A stretch of 64,000 bases of DNA from Adiantum capillus-veneris (lineage: Eukaryota > Streptophyta > Polypodiopsida > Polypodiales > Pteridaceae). The stretch lies in contig CM043942.1 in assembly GCA_014529385.2 (NCBI GenBank), positions 7,625,001 to 7,689,000 of the forward strand, in the 5' to 3' direction. A model generated the notes under the pieces. The model worked only from the letters and a program-made list of their open reading frames with translations, had not been told where the DNA came from and ran no database searches. This document shows positions 44,227 to 56,656 of the stretch, piece after piece (position 1 is the stretch's first letter; the number at the start of each line of letters is the position of its first letter). Both the position numbers and the translations under genes were made by a program.

Positions 44227-44957
44227 CCTACAAACGTCAACAAATAACCTCGAAGGTTAACCACTTACCTTTTTTAAGCGTCCGTTTTCACTCGTGTTTT
44301 TTACGTTTTTAATGTTTGATTTTTTGGTTAAAGTGTGTGATAGCTGGAAATGAGCGTATCACTTAGAGGGTCGCTGTGTGTGTTACAACACAATTTTCGG
44401 GCATTTGACATTCCGTTGGTCCTCAAAAAATCGATTTTTAGCTAAGTGTGAAGCTAAAATTCATTTTTTTAAAAGGCGACTGAGGCCTAGGCCTAAGCGT
44501 GAGCTTGGGCTTGGTTCTGGGAGATATTCCCGATCCCGGTCCTACTTTTTTTTTTTTTTTTTTTTTAAAGGATAAGGTCGTCGCGGCCTGCGCGAGAGCA
44601 CACACACACACTCTATCTACCTACTTCTAACTAATACACCTACTGTTACACACTAACACACTCTATTAACTCTCACAGATCTACTTCCTACTTACTGTAC
44701 ATAGAAAACTAACAACCTTAGTACACAGAGAATAAACACAGTACCTTTGAAAACTCCATTAACAAAGAAAACTAACAACCTTAATACACAGAGAATAAAC
44801 ACAGTACCTTTGAAAAATCCATTAACAAAAAACAAACACACAGTATAACACCAAATCCCTCTTCTCAACACACACACCCTCCTTCCTTACCTTTTCTACA
44901 ATTGAAATTACACCACAAAAGAAGCACAGAGTTCCATTCAAGCTTAGTGTATGGCAA
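44227..44957 (-). other. 5' leader of the gag-protease element, with a 64-bp tandem duplication
   Basis: No coding region. A unit containing AACACAGTACCTTTGAAAA occurs twice (about 44704-44768 and 44768-44832). There is a T run at about 44547-44567. Confidence 0.8.
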
Positions 44958-44975
44958 TCCCCGTCAACGGCGCCA
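44958..44975 (-). other. Primer binding site of the gag-protease element
   Basis: The minus strand reads TGGCGCCGTTGACGGGGA, four bases inside the 5' LTR. It differs by one base from TGGCGCCGTTGCCGGGGA, the plant gypsy site usually assigned to tRNA-Asp. Confidence 0.88.
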
Positions 44976-44979
44976 AAAA

Positions 44980-45568
44980 TGTGCGCGTATGTCGCACGTG
45001 TCAATGCAAGGAACTTGCCGATACACCGCGTGCGAGCCACAAATGGCTCCAAGCACACAACAAGCCTAAACTAGTCAGCTCAAAGATGACGATGGTGTGT
45101 CACTCACCGCTCTACGCGCCGCGAAGAAGAGGATTCCTCGCCGCGAACAAGAGGGAGACGCCGCTACGCCTCGCTCAACAGCCTCGCCGCCGTCGTGCCT
45201 TCGTAATGCTCGATCGCACACACACTCCCTCTCTCTCCCTCTCTCACTCTCTCACATACACACACACACACAAGGAGATGAAGAAGAAGAAGATGGAGAT
45301 GGAGCAAGAGCACTCTTCAATTGCACAAATGAGAGAATAAGTGAATTTTAGGTTTAGTTGACTTTTATATGAGCTCACCCCATTCACACTTGGGCGCCCA
45401 TGCTTAGCCAACTAATCCCTTGAATGTTCCAGTTAGAGTGCGCCTCTCATCGGCGATCACTCTACTCTTTTTCTATTGGACCGACAAGCCCCGTACCTGA
45501 CTCTACCAAGTAAATAATACAACGTCCGTTGTAGGTGATAGGGTGTCCGTGATCCGTGAGGGTTAACA
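44980..45568 (-). repeat. 5' LTR of the gag-protease element
   Basis: It starts TGTTAACCCTCACGG and ends CGCACA on the minus strand. It matches 37927-38514 with scattered changes and one small rearranged patch near 45113-45150. Confidence 0.93.
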
Positions 45569-46322
<754 letters not shown>

Positions 46323-46531
46323 TGTTGGAATTAGGGTTGCAGGAAAACACAAGCATCTTGGAGAAGACGAAGGAAGCTCGAGGCACACAACAGAGAGTGT
46401 ACTACTTAGTGTGCAATAGGAAGATAGATAGCCCTAGAGTGAATGGATGTATATACAATGCACGGGGAAAAGAACGTCCTAGAGAGGGAAAAAAAATGCC
46501 CCGGCGGTCCTAAGTGTGTTCACACGCATCA

Positions 46532-47044
46532 CTACCACTTGTATATGGTAACAAATCCCTCCTGGAGTGATGTGGTGAACGAGAGCTGGCTCATGAGTAA
46601 AGGGAAGTGCCATGCCCTAAGGACATGATCAGTCCACAAAGGGGAGTAAGTCCAAAGCTTTGCGGAAAGCTTCGAACTTCTCACGAGACAATGACTTTGT
46701 GAACTCACGAAACAATATCTTTGTGAAAAGATCTGCAAGGTTGTCCTCTGTTGGCACATAAGCCAAGCTAAGTAATGCACCTCAATGTTCTTTGTGCGAG
46801 CATGAAAAACTGGGTTCCTCGTAACTGCTAATCCGCTCTGGCTGTCAGTGTAGATAGTGTTGGCAATGTCCTGTCCAACACCCAAATCATCCATAAGACG
46901 TCTGAGCCATACACACTCAATCGTAGTTGTGAAGACTGCCCTATATTGAGTCTCACAACTAGAAGTGGCCACAGTAGGTTGCTTCTTGCTCAACCGTGAT
47001 ATACATGAATTGCCAAGCATGAAACAAAAACCACTTGTGGGCAC
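46532..47044 (-). pseudogene. Copia RNase H of the deleted element
   Basis: SRLSKKQPTVATSSCETQYR (the normal xKQxxVxxSSxEAEY block) is followed by WLRRLMDDLGV and TDSQSGLAVTRNPVFHARTK, the standard copia RNase H C-terminal region. After NIEVHY the frame slips and loses the final HFIRE block. The end overlaps the 3' LTR boundary by about 20 bases, which is a read-through artefact. Confidence 0.88.
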
Positions 47045-47386
47045 TCACGTGTCAAAACAACCAGCCCAATCTGAGTCCGAAAAAGCATGTAAGTCTGAGG
47101 CAATGATCACCCCTTGGGATAAAACAAGCCAAGATATAAAGTGCCAGTCAAGTAGCAAAAAATCCTCTTGACAGCCTACCAATGCTTAGACCCTGGGCTA
47201 TGCATAAATCTAATGACCTGTGAGACTGCAAACTGAATATCCCGGCCTCGTGTTGCATACATAAATGAGGTAGCCAACAAAAATTTGGTAAAGAGTGACA
47301 TCAACATGATCACCAGTATCATGTAGACTCAACTTCAAACCTGTTTCCATGAGAGTGGCAATAGGTTTGCAATCTCAAGTCCAAAC

Positions 47387-48129
47387 TTACATAGCAATGT
47401 CTTTATGTAACTTTTCTGAAAAAGCAAAACCACCATCACACTGCTTAAACTGTATGCCTAAGTAATGATGCAATAGCCCCAAATCTTTCATCTTGAATGT
47501 AGCATTCGAATCAGCCTTAAATTCAACAATATGTCTCTCATTTGGTCCAGTGAACAACAAATCATCTACATAAAGAACCACAATGAGAAGTACATCACCC
47601 TCAAGCTTTACATACAATGTGCTTTCTGTTGGACTGTTTTACAAAAGCCTCGTTTGACCAAATGAGTGTCAGCCTTCTCATACCAAGCATGAGGAGATTG
47701 CTTCAACCCATACAAAGCTTTGTTACATTTGCACACCTTATCCTCTTGTCCTTTCTTGACAAAACCGTGAGGCTGTGTTACATAGTTGACCATACATCGT
47801 GCCATTTCCGTAAGTGACCTGTTTTTCCTCTCAGCAACACCATTTTGTTGAGGCGTATAAGGCACTATACATTGGTGTTTTATCCCACGACTAGCCAGAA
47901 ATGCATTAAATTCATGAGACATATACTCCCCCTCTCGATCGAAACAGAGGGTGCCCATAGTACATTTCGAGACATTTTTAGCCATAGCCAGAAATTGTGA
48001 AGCACATAAGGACTTCGCTTTAAGCGGAAATACCCATGCATGCCTGGAGTAATCATCAATGAAAGTCACGAAGTAAAGGTAATTGCGTAAGGATGGCATT
48101 TGCATGGGCCTACAAACATCACTATGCAC
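47387..48129 (-). pseudogene. Copia integrase fused to RT by an internal deletion
   Basis: The 48129-47608 frame has MHSDVCRPMQMPSLRNYLYF, FIDDYSRHAWVFPLK and PYTPQQNGVAERKNRSLTEM (integrase core). It passes at about 47790 straight into YVTQPHGFVKKGQEDKVCKC and LYGLKQSPHAWYEK (RT). The remainder of integrase and the first RT blocks, normally several hundred residues, are gone, yet the junction is in frame. The next frame (47617-47387) supplies VVLYVDDLLFTG with the catalytic Asp pair and KMKDLGLLHHYLGIQF. Confidence 0.9.
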
Positions 48130-49357
48130 AAGCTACAACCTGCATGTGGCCCTAATTGAACCATCCTTTGGAAACTTAGAATGCTGCATCTTACCCAAAA
48201 TACAGCCTTCACAAACGTGTTTGAGAGGTTCTTCAAGAGGCGGCAAATAAGCAACCACATCAGATTTCTACAAACGTAGCAAACTCGCAAAATTCAGATG
48301 ACCAAAACAAGCATACCAAAGTTTTGAATATGAAATAGCCTTTGAATCCAAAACTGCATTTGCAAAATTCTACCCACAATTTTTATACAAAGTGAGCTTG
48401 TACAACCCACTTCATAAAATGTTAAATGCAACAATTTCATCACCAAAAATCAGATCATGTATTGTACATCTGTCATCCACAAATTTGACTACAAGACCAA
48501 GTCTAGCAAGTGCAGATACATACAAAATATTCTTCTTGATCTTAGGTACATAAAGTGCATCAACAAGTGTGAAAGAACATCTTCCTCATGCATAATCTTC
48601 AACTCCATCTCTTTATGAAGCAATGCAATTTTTGCCTCATTGCGGCTTGCATAAAGACCAGTCAGAATATCCCAAGCCTGTTTTGTAGATTTCACTAAAC
48701 GAATGTGAGGAGTAATGGTGCGCTTCACCCAAAACGCATGAGATTGCACATCCTTTACATCCCAACGAGCTTGTTCTTCCATATGCAAAACAACTCTAAC
48801 ATCAATAATCCTTGCAACAAGACCTACAACATTCTCAACATCGTTTACATCCTAAGAACTAGGACATACATCAATGCCCTGCACAAAATTCTAGACGCCC
48901 TTTGACACAAGAACATGTTGCATCATGTAAGCCCACATAGAGTAATTGTCCCCCATCCAATCTGTCCTCAGCAACAAACATCTTGAAGACATCTGTGTTG
49001 TTGTCAGCCATGGTAAATGCCGCACCTGATGTGAAAACTGCCCGAAAAGAGGAGAAACGAAGCGGAAATAAAAAGTGCTATATAGCACAAACCGTAGAAG
49101 ACTGTAAGGGACCTATTATGCAAAAAACGGCACTGATAGAGATTTTGCACAAATTGACAAAATAGCCTGTGCAGTACTGCTTGTAGTAGAAACGGAGACC
49201 GAAAATGAGCTCGAATCAGAAATCTGAGTAGATTTAGCTCAACAAGCTTACCCAAAAAAAATTCCGACCTGCCGATGCTTGCCAAAGCTCACTGAAATTG
49301 GAGAAAGTGAGCAGGCGCGTGCTGGAGTTGCTGGCGACTAAGCCTGAGAGGATGTAA
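48130..49357 (-). pseudogene. Copia gag and protease-integrase remnant of the deleted element
   Basis: DGDNYSMWAYMMQHVLVSKG (near 48893-48950) is the usual gag start (LxxxNYxxW). ARWDVKDVQSHAFWVKRTIT, STKQAWDILTGLYASRNEAK and LLHKEMELKIMHEED (48788-48590) are the gag body. The zinc knuckle and protease D-S-G are not seen. The frame 48290-48066 covers the start of the integrase zinc site (HxxxxxGH is lost). Multiple stops and frame changes are present. Confidence 0.78.
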
Positions 49358-49636
49358 CTTGCTCCAATACCAATTGTTGGAATTAGGATTGCAGAAAAAA
49401 ACATACAACATGGAGAAGATGAAGGAAGCTCAAGGCACACAACAGAGAGTGTATTACTTAGTGTGCAATAGAAGATAGATAGCCCTAGAATGAATGCACG
49501 TATATACAATGCACGAGGGAAAAAACATCCTAGAGAGGGGAAAAAATGCCCCAACGGTCCTAAGTGTGTTCACACACATCACTATCACATGTATGTGGTA
49601 ACGTGTAGGACTACTTGCTATCCATCACACCAACAC

Positions 49637-49905
49637 CTTGCTAGTGTCTGTTGCTCATCGAGTCGTGTATTATAAAAAAATAACTTTACTATGCGATGCA
49701 GGGCATGCACAGGAGCTGGACGTAGGTGGAGACGGGATCCTAAGAGCACTAGGCCCTTGCGTCCCTTGCTAGTGTCTGTTGCTCGTCGAGTCGTGTATTA
49801 TAAAAAAATAACTTTACTATGCGACGCAGGGCATGCACAGGAGCTGGACGTAGGTGGAGACGTAGGTGGAGACGGGATCCTAAGAGCACTAGGCCCTTGC
49901 GTCCC
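49637..49905. repeat. 128-bp tandem duplication
   Basis: A unit starting CTTGCTAGTGTCTGTTGCTC at 49637 recurs at 49765. The second copy contains an added 12-bp repeat (CGTAGGTGGAGA twice). It lies just outside the right LTR of the deleted copia element. No function is evident. Confidence 0.88.
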
Positions 49906-50089
49906 TTCTCCTTGCTAGCGACAAACGTTGCCCCAATTTTTGTGTTTCTCATTGAATGTAGGCCATCCTTTTTCTTCACTTAATTTTCAGTTTCCATAGG
50001 GCATCTTCCTAGATACTGCCATTCCACGATTTTCAAAAAATTGTGGGCATACACATTTACTCAGAGTCACTCACGAACACTCCTATAAC
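49906..50089. other. Junction DNA between the copia element and a gypsy fragment
   Basis: Nothing recognised. Confidence 0.5.
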
Positions 50090-51252
50090 AATAACATCCA
50101 TCTAGCTAATATTTCTGTTAATAATGGCTTCTCAATCAGGTAAAGCAATGTTTGATGGTCCACATGAAAAATGACTCTGTTGACTAACAAATAATGCCTA
50201 TATTTGTTTAAGCATATACCAAACCAAGAGCTTCTCTTTATGTCACAACATAATTCCTTTTAGCTGATGTTAGAACCTTACTAGCATAGTAAACAGGTTT
50301 GAACCATCCCCTCACTTTTTCCTGCATAAGGACATCACCAATAGCCATATCCGATACATCAACAAATACATGGAATGGTAATGACCAATCTGGAGATTGT
50401 AATATTGGTGCTACTGAAAACATCTTTTTTAACATTTGAAGTGATCTCTCCTGAGGCTCCAGCCCATATAAAAGGCGCATTCTTCTTTGTTAGATGAGTA
50501 AGAGGCAAAAAAACGTTTGCTAAATATCTGACATATCTAGCATGCCATTTCACCTCGCCAACAAACCTACTAACTTCCTTTACATTCTCTAGGGCTTTTA
50601 CTCCTTTAATACCTTCAATCTTCTTCTCATGAATGGACATCCCTTCATGAGAAACCACATGACCTAAAAGTGCTCCACTTCTGAATGCAATGACACTCTT
50701 AAAAGGATTAAGGCACATTCTAAATTGTCGACACCTTTCAAAACACAACTTCAAATGCTGTAGATGTAGGTCCTTCTTCCCAAATACTGAAAAATCATCC
50801 ACAAAGACTCTCATGAAATACTGCAAGTAAGGTTCAAATGTTTTGTATGCTGTAAAATTGAATGATGGTGGTCCATTGTTTAGTCCAAAATTCATAACTG
50901 TAGATGCAAAAGCACCCCACTCTATCATAAAAGCTGTTTTCTGTTGATCCTTTTCAGCCACCTGAATATGATTGTACCCTTAAAAACCATCCAAAAAGCT
51001 GTGCATTTCTTTCCTTGCTACAGTATCCAATATGGCATCACAAAATGGCATTGGAAAAGGATCTGTAATAGTGGCTGCATTCAACTTTTTGTAATCAACA
51101 CAAACTCTGATTTTTTCATTTTTCTTGGACACCACAATGATTGGTGACAACCATGTAACCTCATGAGTTGGTTTGATAAACCCAACATCTAATAGCTTAT
51201 CAATCTCTTGCTTAACCTGTTCTACAAGATTTGGATTCATTTTATATCTTTG
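50090..51252 (-). pseudogene. Gypsy reverse transcriptase and start of RNase H
   Basis: MNPNLVEQVKQEIDKLLDVG opens RT in the minus frame at 51240. WLSPIIVVSKKNEKIRVCVD, LNAATITDPFPMPFCDAILD and DGF follow. After a stop near 50980 the same frame gives AFASTVMNFGLNNGPPSFN, FVDDFSVFG (the catalytic motif is VDD) and KSVIAFRSGALLGHVVSHEG. A frameshift near 50460 leads to RNase H (PDWSLPFHVFVDVSDMAIGD and VYYASKVLTSAKRNYV), which decays by 50100. The style resembles Athila/Tat-type plant elements. Integrase is missing because the fragment ends near 50090. Confidence 0.92.
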
Positions 51253-51985
51253 TTACAAAATCCGAGCTACATCCTCCTTCAGATTAATATGATGATGATG
51301 TAAATCAAGATCTATACCTTTCTCTGCAGAATAGTCCCATGCAAAAACATTTTTGTACTCCTTCAAGAACTGAAACAACTCATGCAAAAGTTGTCCATTT
51401 ATATGAATACTAGCTTTAACAATTTTGGGATCCTCTTCAGTACCCAGATTGAGGTTCTTTAACTCATCTTGCTTTACTAATCCTCCAGATCTTTTATTAT
51501 TAATCTTTTCAACCAAATCTCTTGCTTGCTTTTCCTTCAGCTGCAAAGATTCCTTTGAATTAGGAATCGAATTCCAATCCACCATCTACATTAACTCTGA
51601 TCCCTGTATTATGTGTCCAGGTACTAAATCAGAATCTTCCCATTCTACCTCTTCATCCTTCTGCAAAATACCTTCAACATCAACTTCAAATACTAGTATA
51701 ATGGTTGGATTTTCTTTTAAGAATGCTTCTTCTTCATCATCTTCCACTTCCTCAGCTAAATTTGATTGTTTGAACATACAATGGTTTTTTCTTAAAAGGA
51801 ACGTTCTTTCTTCCAAGCATAGGAATTGCAATTCCATGCTTCCCTTTCTTTATAACAACTTCATTTTCACCCCAATATTGCTTGACTTTAGCTAATCTAA
51901 ACCAGGGCCTCCCCAACAACATATCATAGGAGGTATCACCTCTCTCCATCTTCAACACAACAAAATTCACCTTGAACTGAATTCG
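51253..51985 (-). pseudogene. Gypsy protease-RT linker
   Basis: The frames 51837-51586 and 51585-51253 are in the RT phase. They hold acidic, Glu-rich sequence and ELFQFLKEYKNVFAWDYSA, the usual lead-in to RT (F..Y.dvFAW...dmpGI). VNFVVLKMERGDTSYDMLLG and RPWFRLAKVKQYWGENEVVI at 51970-51860 are the distal protease strands in another frame. Confidence 0.85.
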
Positions 51986-52430
51986 TGCAATTTAAATAGA
52001 TTCCTGCCTCAATATTCCTGATGGTTGAACTCGCCTCTGATTTGCCATCTTCACCTGAAATGGTGCTGGATGCAATTTGCCCAGCTTCATTTTATAATAC
52101 ACGGACTTAGCCAAGATGTTGGCTCCATATCCTCTATCCAACAATACTTCATTAAACAAAGTGTTGTGAAATACCACCTTTATAACTGAAACTACAAAGT
52201 CAACATCTGTTGGATCAACGTTGTTCACTACTGGCTGAAGTATGCTATTTGTCTGAATTGGATACTCCCTTGATAGCAATCTATTCAACAATTTTTCTTT
52301 GAAGGCTAGAACCATACATAATAACTGATCCAAAGACATCTCCAATGGAGAATTTATTAATGCTTCAAACGAACCCTTGTCATTTTTTTTTGGTTAAAAG
52401 TGTCTCATGGTGTTGTTGCCATTGATCCCC
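51986..52430 (-). pseudogene. Gypsy aspartic protease with a mutated active site
   Basis: The frame 52345-51992 includes DFVVSVIKVVFHNTLFNEVL, then LLDRGYGANILAKSVYYKMK, then PFQVKMANQRRVQPSGILRQ. The usual D-S/T-G is D-R-G here. It lies between gag (in the tandem unit to the right) and RT, in the normal order. The upstream link to gag passes through a frame change near 52400. Confidence 0.85.
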
Positions 52431-53155
52431 CTAAATATTTGAAGTAATGTCATCCACATTCTGATTCTTCTGATCCTTTTGCACCTGTTTCTGAACTTGG
52501 TCTCTGATTCCTTTTTGTTCCTTCCAATCAATAGGACCTTTAGCCTTAGACCTAGTAACAACCATTACATCTATCTCTTGGTTCTCTCCACATTGATTAC
52601 AATCACAAGCCCATTGATCACAATGCTCTTGAGATTGAAGCTCGAGATTTTTACCTAGTAATACGTCTGATGTTTGTTGCTCATCAATGTCAATTATTAT
52701 TCCATTTGCTTGAGCTGGTGTATGATGTTGGTGCTGCTACTGTTGGTTAGCCTGCTGATTATCTTGATTGTAGGATACAATTGGCATTCCTCGCTCCTCT
52801 CTATGCTTGACCCACAAACCAAAATTCAGACCAACCCAATGATCTTTTACTAAACAATACACACATGGCATTATGCTTGGTGGTCTTCTCTAATTATTAT
52901 CCTGATTTCTCCAAGGTGGTCGTGGAGGTCTAGGAGGTCTCTGAAATGGTGGCCTCTCTCCAAATGGAGCTATTTGATTAGTTTCAGCATCTGTTAGCAG
53001 CATGCTAACACAAATACCACGAATACCATTTTTTAGAGCTCCCATGTAAAAAAACTTATTATTTTTTATAAATCGGGAATATTGTAACTCCTATTTTTTG
53101 GATGAACCTTGTAATTGATGAGCTGAGGCTACAAGCTTCCAGATTGTATCAACCT
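52431..53155 (-). pseudogene. Gypsy gag C-terminal part with zinc-knuckle-like motif, in unit 1 of the 1441-bp array
   Basis: Minus-strand reading gives IWKLVASAHQLQGSSKK and IAPFGERPPFQRPPRPPRPP (near 52920-52990). MPCVYCLVKDHWVGLNFG (near 52815-52870) follows, a CX2C..H knuckle-like motif. CDQWACDCNQCGENQEIDVM (near 52560-52620) and VVTRSKAKGPIDWKEQKG come next. An in-frame stop lies near 52895 and another near 52740. It leads directly into the protease at 52345. Copies 2 and 3 of the array repeat the same segment. Confidence 0.78.
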
Positions 53156-56100
53156 GTCATTGCTTATCTTTAGTTAGAGCTCCCAGATTTAGTTTTGACC
53201 ACCAAAAACCTTGGCTAAGGTATAAAATCCAATTTTTGTAAGTTTTGGATAATGAAATACAACGTGAGCTAACGGCATTCACCTCTCTCCTTCTTGCGCT
53301 TCCTACTCCCTCCCCGGTTGTCACATTGCAGTCGCGTTTGTTGCATTGCAACCATAGGTAAGAGCTCTACGCATTGACGTAAACACATCACAGTAATTCG
53401 TAGCTTTTGGCGTCACCGACCTGCGGCCTAATTTCATCATAAGTAGGAATTTACACTTCACAATCAAAAACTAAGCATAGGCGACGTATTGGGGCATCAT
53501 TGCTAAGCATTTAGATGCATTCTAGATCGAAAACGACTAGGTCAAAAATCCATTGTTATTAATAATCGCGATTTTGGCACTTGACCTAAAGTAGGGTTTG
53601 AGATTATAAACATGTGTGCTTAGGTATTGTAAACTTTTCATAGAAGTTTCATTACGTTTGGATGTCCTTTGATGCTATAACGGATGTGATTTTTTTGCCA
53701 ATGAGCGATTGGCTTTTGGTGATTTCAGTTCCTTGAGTGTACTTGAATTAGATGCAAGTTGTTAGTTGTTTTCTGAGAGATTGACAACCTCTTATTGTAG
53801 TTTTAACGAGAACCACGATTAAATTGTCAATCCATGGGATGAAGCTGATTCGACTAGTTCATAGAGACTACCTAAATATTTGAAGTAATGTCATCCACAT
53901 TCTGATTCTTCTGATCCTTTTGCACCTGTTTCTGAACTTGGTCTCTGATTCCTTTTTGTTCCTTCCAATCAATAGGACCTTTAGCCTTAGACCTAGTAAC
54001 AACCATTACATCTATCTCTTGGTTCTCTCCACATTGATTACAATCACAAGCCCATTGATCACAATGCTCTTGAGATTGAAGCTCGAGATTTTTACCTAGT
54101 AATACGTCTGATGTTTGTTGCTCATCAATGTCAATTATTATTCCATTTGCTTGAGCTGGTGTATGATGTTGGTGCTGCTACTGTTGGTTAGCCTGCTGAT
54201 TATCTTGATTGTAGGATACAATTGGCATTCCTCGCTCCTCTCTATGCTTGACCCACAAACCAAAATTCAGACCAACCCAATGATCTTGTACTAAACAATA
54301 CACACATGGCATTATGCTTGGTGGTCTTCTCTAATTATTATCCTGATTTCTCCAAGGTGGTCGTGGAGGTCTAGGAGGTCTCTGAAATGGTGGCCTCTCT
54401 CCAAATGGAGCTATTTGATTAGTTTCAGCATCTGTTAGCAGCATGCTAACACAAATACCACGAATACCATTTTTTAGAGCTCCCATGTAAAAAAACTTAT
54501 TATTTTTTATAAATCGGGAATATTGTAACTCCTATTTTTTGGATAAACCTTGTAATTGATGAGCTGAGGCTACAAGCTTCCAGATTGTATCAACCTGTCA
54601 TTGCTTATCTTTAGTTAGAGCTCCCAGATTTAGTTTTGACCACCAAAAACCTTGGCTAAGGTATAAAATCCAATTTTTGTAAGTTTTGGATAATGAAATA
54701 CAACGTGAGCTAACGGCGTTCACCTCTCTCCTTCTCGCGCTTCCTACTCCCTCCCCGGTTGTCACATTGCCGTCGCGTTTGTTGCATTGCAACCATAGGT
54801 AAGAGCTCTACGCATTGACGTAAACACATCACAGTAATTCGTAGCTTTTGGCGTCGCCCACCCGCGGCCTAATTTCATCATAAGTAGGAATTTACACTTC
54901 ACAATCAAAAACTAAGCATAGGCGACGTATTGGGGCATCATTGCTAAGCATTTAGATGCATTCTAGATCGAAAACGACTAGGTCAAAAATCCATTGTTAT
55001 TAATAATCGCGATTTTGGCACTTGACCTAAAGTAGGGTTTGAGATTATAAACATGTGTGCTTAGGTATTGTAAACTTTTCATAGAAGTTTCGTTACGTTT
55101 GGATGTCATTTGATGCTATAACGGATGTGATTTTTTTACCAATGAGCGATTGGCTTTTGGTGATTTCAGTTCCTTGAGTGTACTTGAATTAGATGCAAGT
55201 TGTTAGTTGTTTTCTGAGAGATTGACAACCTCTTATTGTAGTTTTAACGAGAACCACGATTAAATTGTCAATCCATGGGATGAAGCTGATTCGACTAGTT
55301 CATAGAGACTACCTAAATATTTGAAGTAATGTCATCCACATTCTGATTCTTCTGATCCTTTTGCACCTGTTTCTGAACTTGGTCTCTGATTCCTTTTTGT
55401 TCCTTCCAATCAATAGGACCTTTAGCCTTAGACCTAGTAACAACCATTACATCTATCTCTTGGTTCTCTCCACATTGATTACAATCACAAGCCCATTGAT
55501 CACAATGCTCTTGAGATTGAAGCTCGAGATTTTTACCTAGTAATACGTCTGATGTTTGTTGCTCATCAATGTCAATTATTATTCCATTTGCTTGAGCTGG
55601 TGTATGATGTTGGTGCTGCTACTGTTGGTTAGCCTGCTGATTATCTTGATTGTAGGATACAATTGGCATTCCTCGCTCCTCTCTATGCTTGACCCACAAA
55701 CCAAAATTCAGACCAACCCAATGATCTTGTACTAAACAATACACACATGGCATTATGCTTGGTGGTCTTCTCTAATTATTATCCTGATTTCTCCAAGGTG
55801 GTCGTGGAGGTCTAGGAGGTCTCTGAAATGGTGGCCTCTCTCCAAATGGAGCTATTTGATTAGTTTCAGCATCTGTTAGCAGCATGCTAACACAAATACC
55901 ACGAATACCATTTTTTAGAGCTCCCATGTAAAAAAACTTATTATTTTTTATAAATCGGGAATATTGTAACTCCTATTTTTTGGATAAACCTTGTAATTGA
56001 TGAGCTGAGGCTACAAGCTTCCAGATTGTATCAACCTGTCATTGCTTATCTTTAGTTAGAGCTCCCAGATTTAGTTTTGACCACCAAAAACCTTGGCTAA

Positions 56101-56656
56101 GGTATAAAATCCAATTTTTGTAAGTTTTGGATAATGAAATACAACGTGAGCTAACGGCGTTCACCTCTCTCCTTCTCGCGCTTCCTACTCCCTCCCCGGT
56201 TGTCACATTGCCGTCGCGTTTGTTGCATTGCAACCATAGGTAAGAGCTCTACGCATTGACGTAAACACATCACAGTAATTCGTAGCTTTTGGCGTCGCCA
56301 ACCCGCGGCCTAATTTCATCATAAGTAGGAATTTACACTTCACAATCAAAAACTAAGCATAGGCGACGTATTGGGGCATCATTGCTAAGCATTTAGATGC
56401 ATTCTAGATCGAAAACGACTAGGTCAAAAATCCATTGTTATTAATAATCGCGATTTTGGCACTTGACCTAAAGTAGGGTTTGAGATTATAAACATGTGTG
56501 CTTAGGTATTGTAAACTTTTCATAGAAGTTTCGTTACGTTTGGATGTCATTTGATGCTATAACGGATGTGATTTTTTTACCAATGAGCGATTGGCTTTTG
56601 GTGATTTCAGTTCCTTGAGTGTACTTGAATTAGATGCAAGTTGTTAGTTGTTTTCT
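52431..56656. repeat. 1441-bp tandem array, 2.93 copies
   Basis: Units start with CTAAATATTTGAAGTAATG at 52431, 53872 and 55313. The third ends at 56656, lacking about the last 97 bp. Each unit joins a minus-strand gypsy gag fragment (first 725 bp) to plus-oriented LTR/leader-like DNA (TATAAAATCC box near 53220) and, in units 1 and 2, a 97-bp filler. Units 2 and 3 differ at very few positions, while unit 1 differs from both at a dozen or so. Unit 1 is continuous on its left with the minus gypsy, and unit 3 on its right with the plus element's leader. Confidence 0.97.

Larger units (their letters stand above)
37927..45568 (-). mobile_element. Non-autonomous LTR retrotransposon carrying gag and protease only (7642 bp)
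   Basis: Direct repeats 37927-38514 and 44980-45568 (588/589 bp) are clearly homologous, with small indels. They are flanked by a perfect ATGAC duplication (37922-37926 and 45569-45573). The primer site and purine tract are in the right places for a minus-strand element. The coding part (44226-40281) has a gag and an aspartic protease but no RT, RNase H or integrase motif, and about 1.7 kb without coding capacity lies before the 3' LTR. This is the TR-GAG or LARD kind of architecture, mobilised in trans by an unseen partner. Confidence 0.92.
46323..49603 (-). mobile_element. Internally deleted Ty1/copia element (3281 bp)
   Basis: LTR-like repeats lie at 46323-46553 (231 bp) and 49375-49603 (229 bp). 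Both begin TGTTGGAATTAG on the plus strand and are about 88-90% identical by eye. The flanks TGCAG (46318-46322) and TGTAG (49604-49608) look like a 5-bp target duplication with one change. A minus-strand purine tract (CAGGAGGGATT, 46554-46565) and a primer-like site (TTGGTATTGGAGC, 49361-49373) are in place. Coding runs from gag (about 49088) to RNase H (46532) with many breaks, and a deletion joins integrase to RT. It is older than the copia element at 8476. Confidence 0.9.

Noticed and set aside
53157-53351. Three identical 64-codon minus ORFs (53157, 54598 and 56039) as a repeated small gene
   Set aside because: They lie in the leader-like half of the 1441-bp unit, have no family motif, and are repeated only because the DNA unit is.
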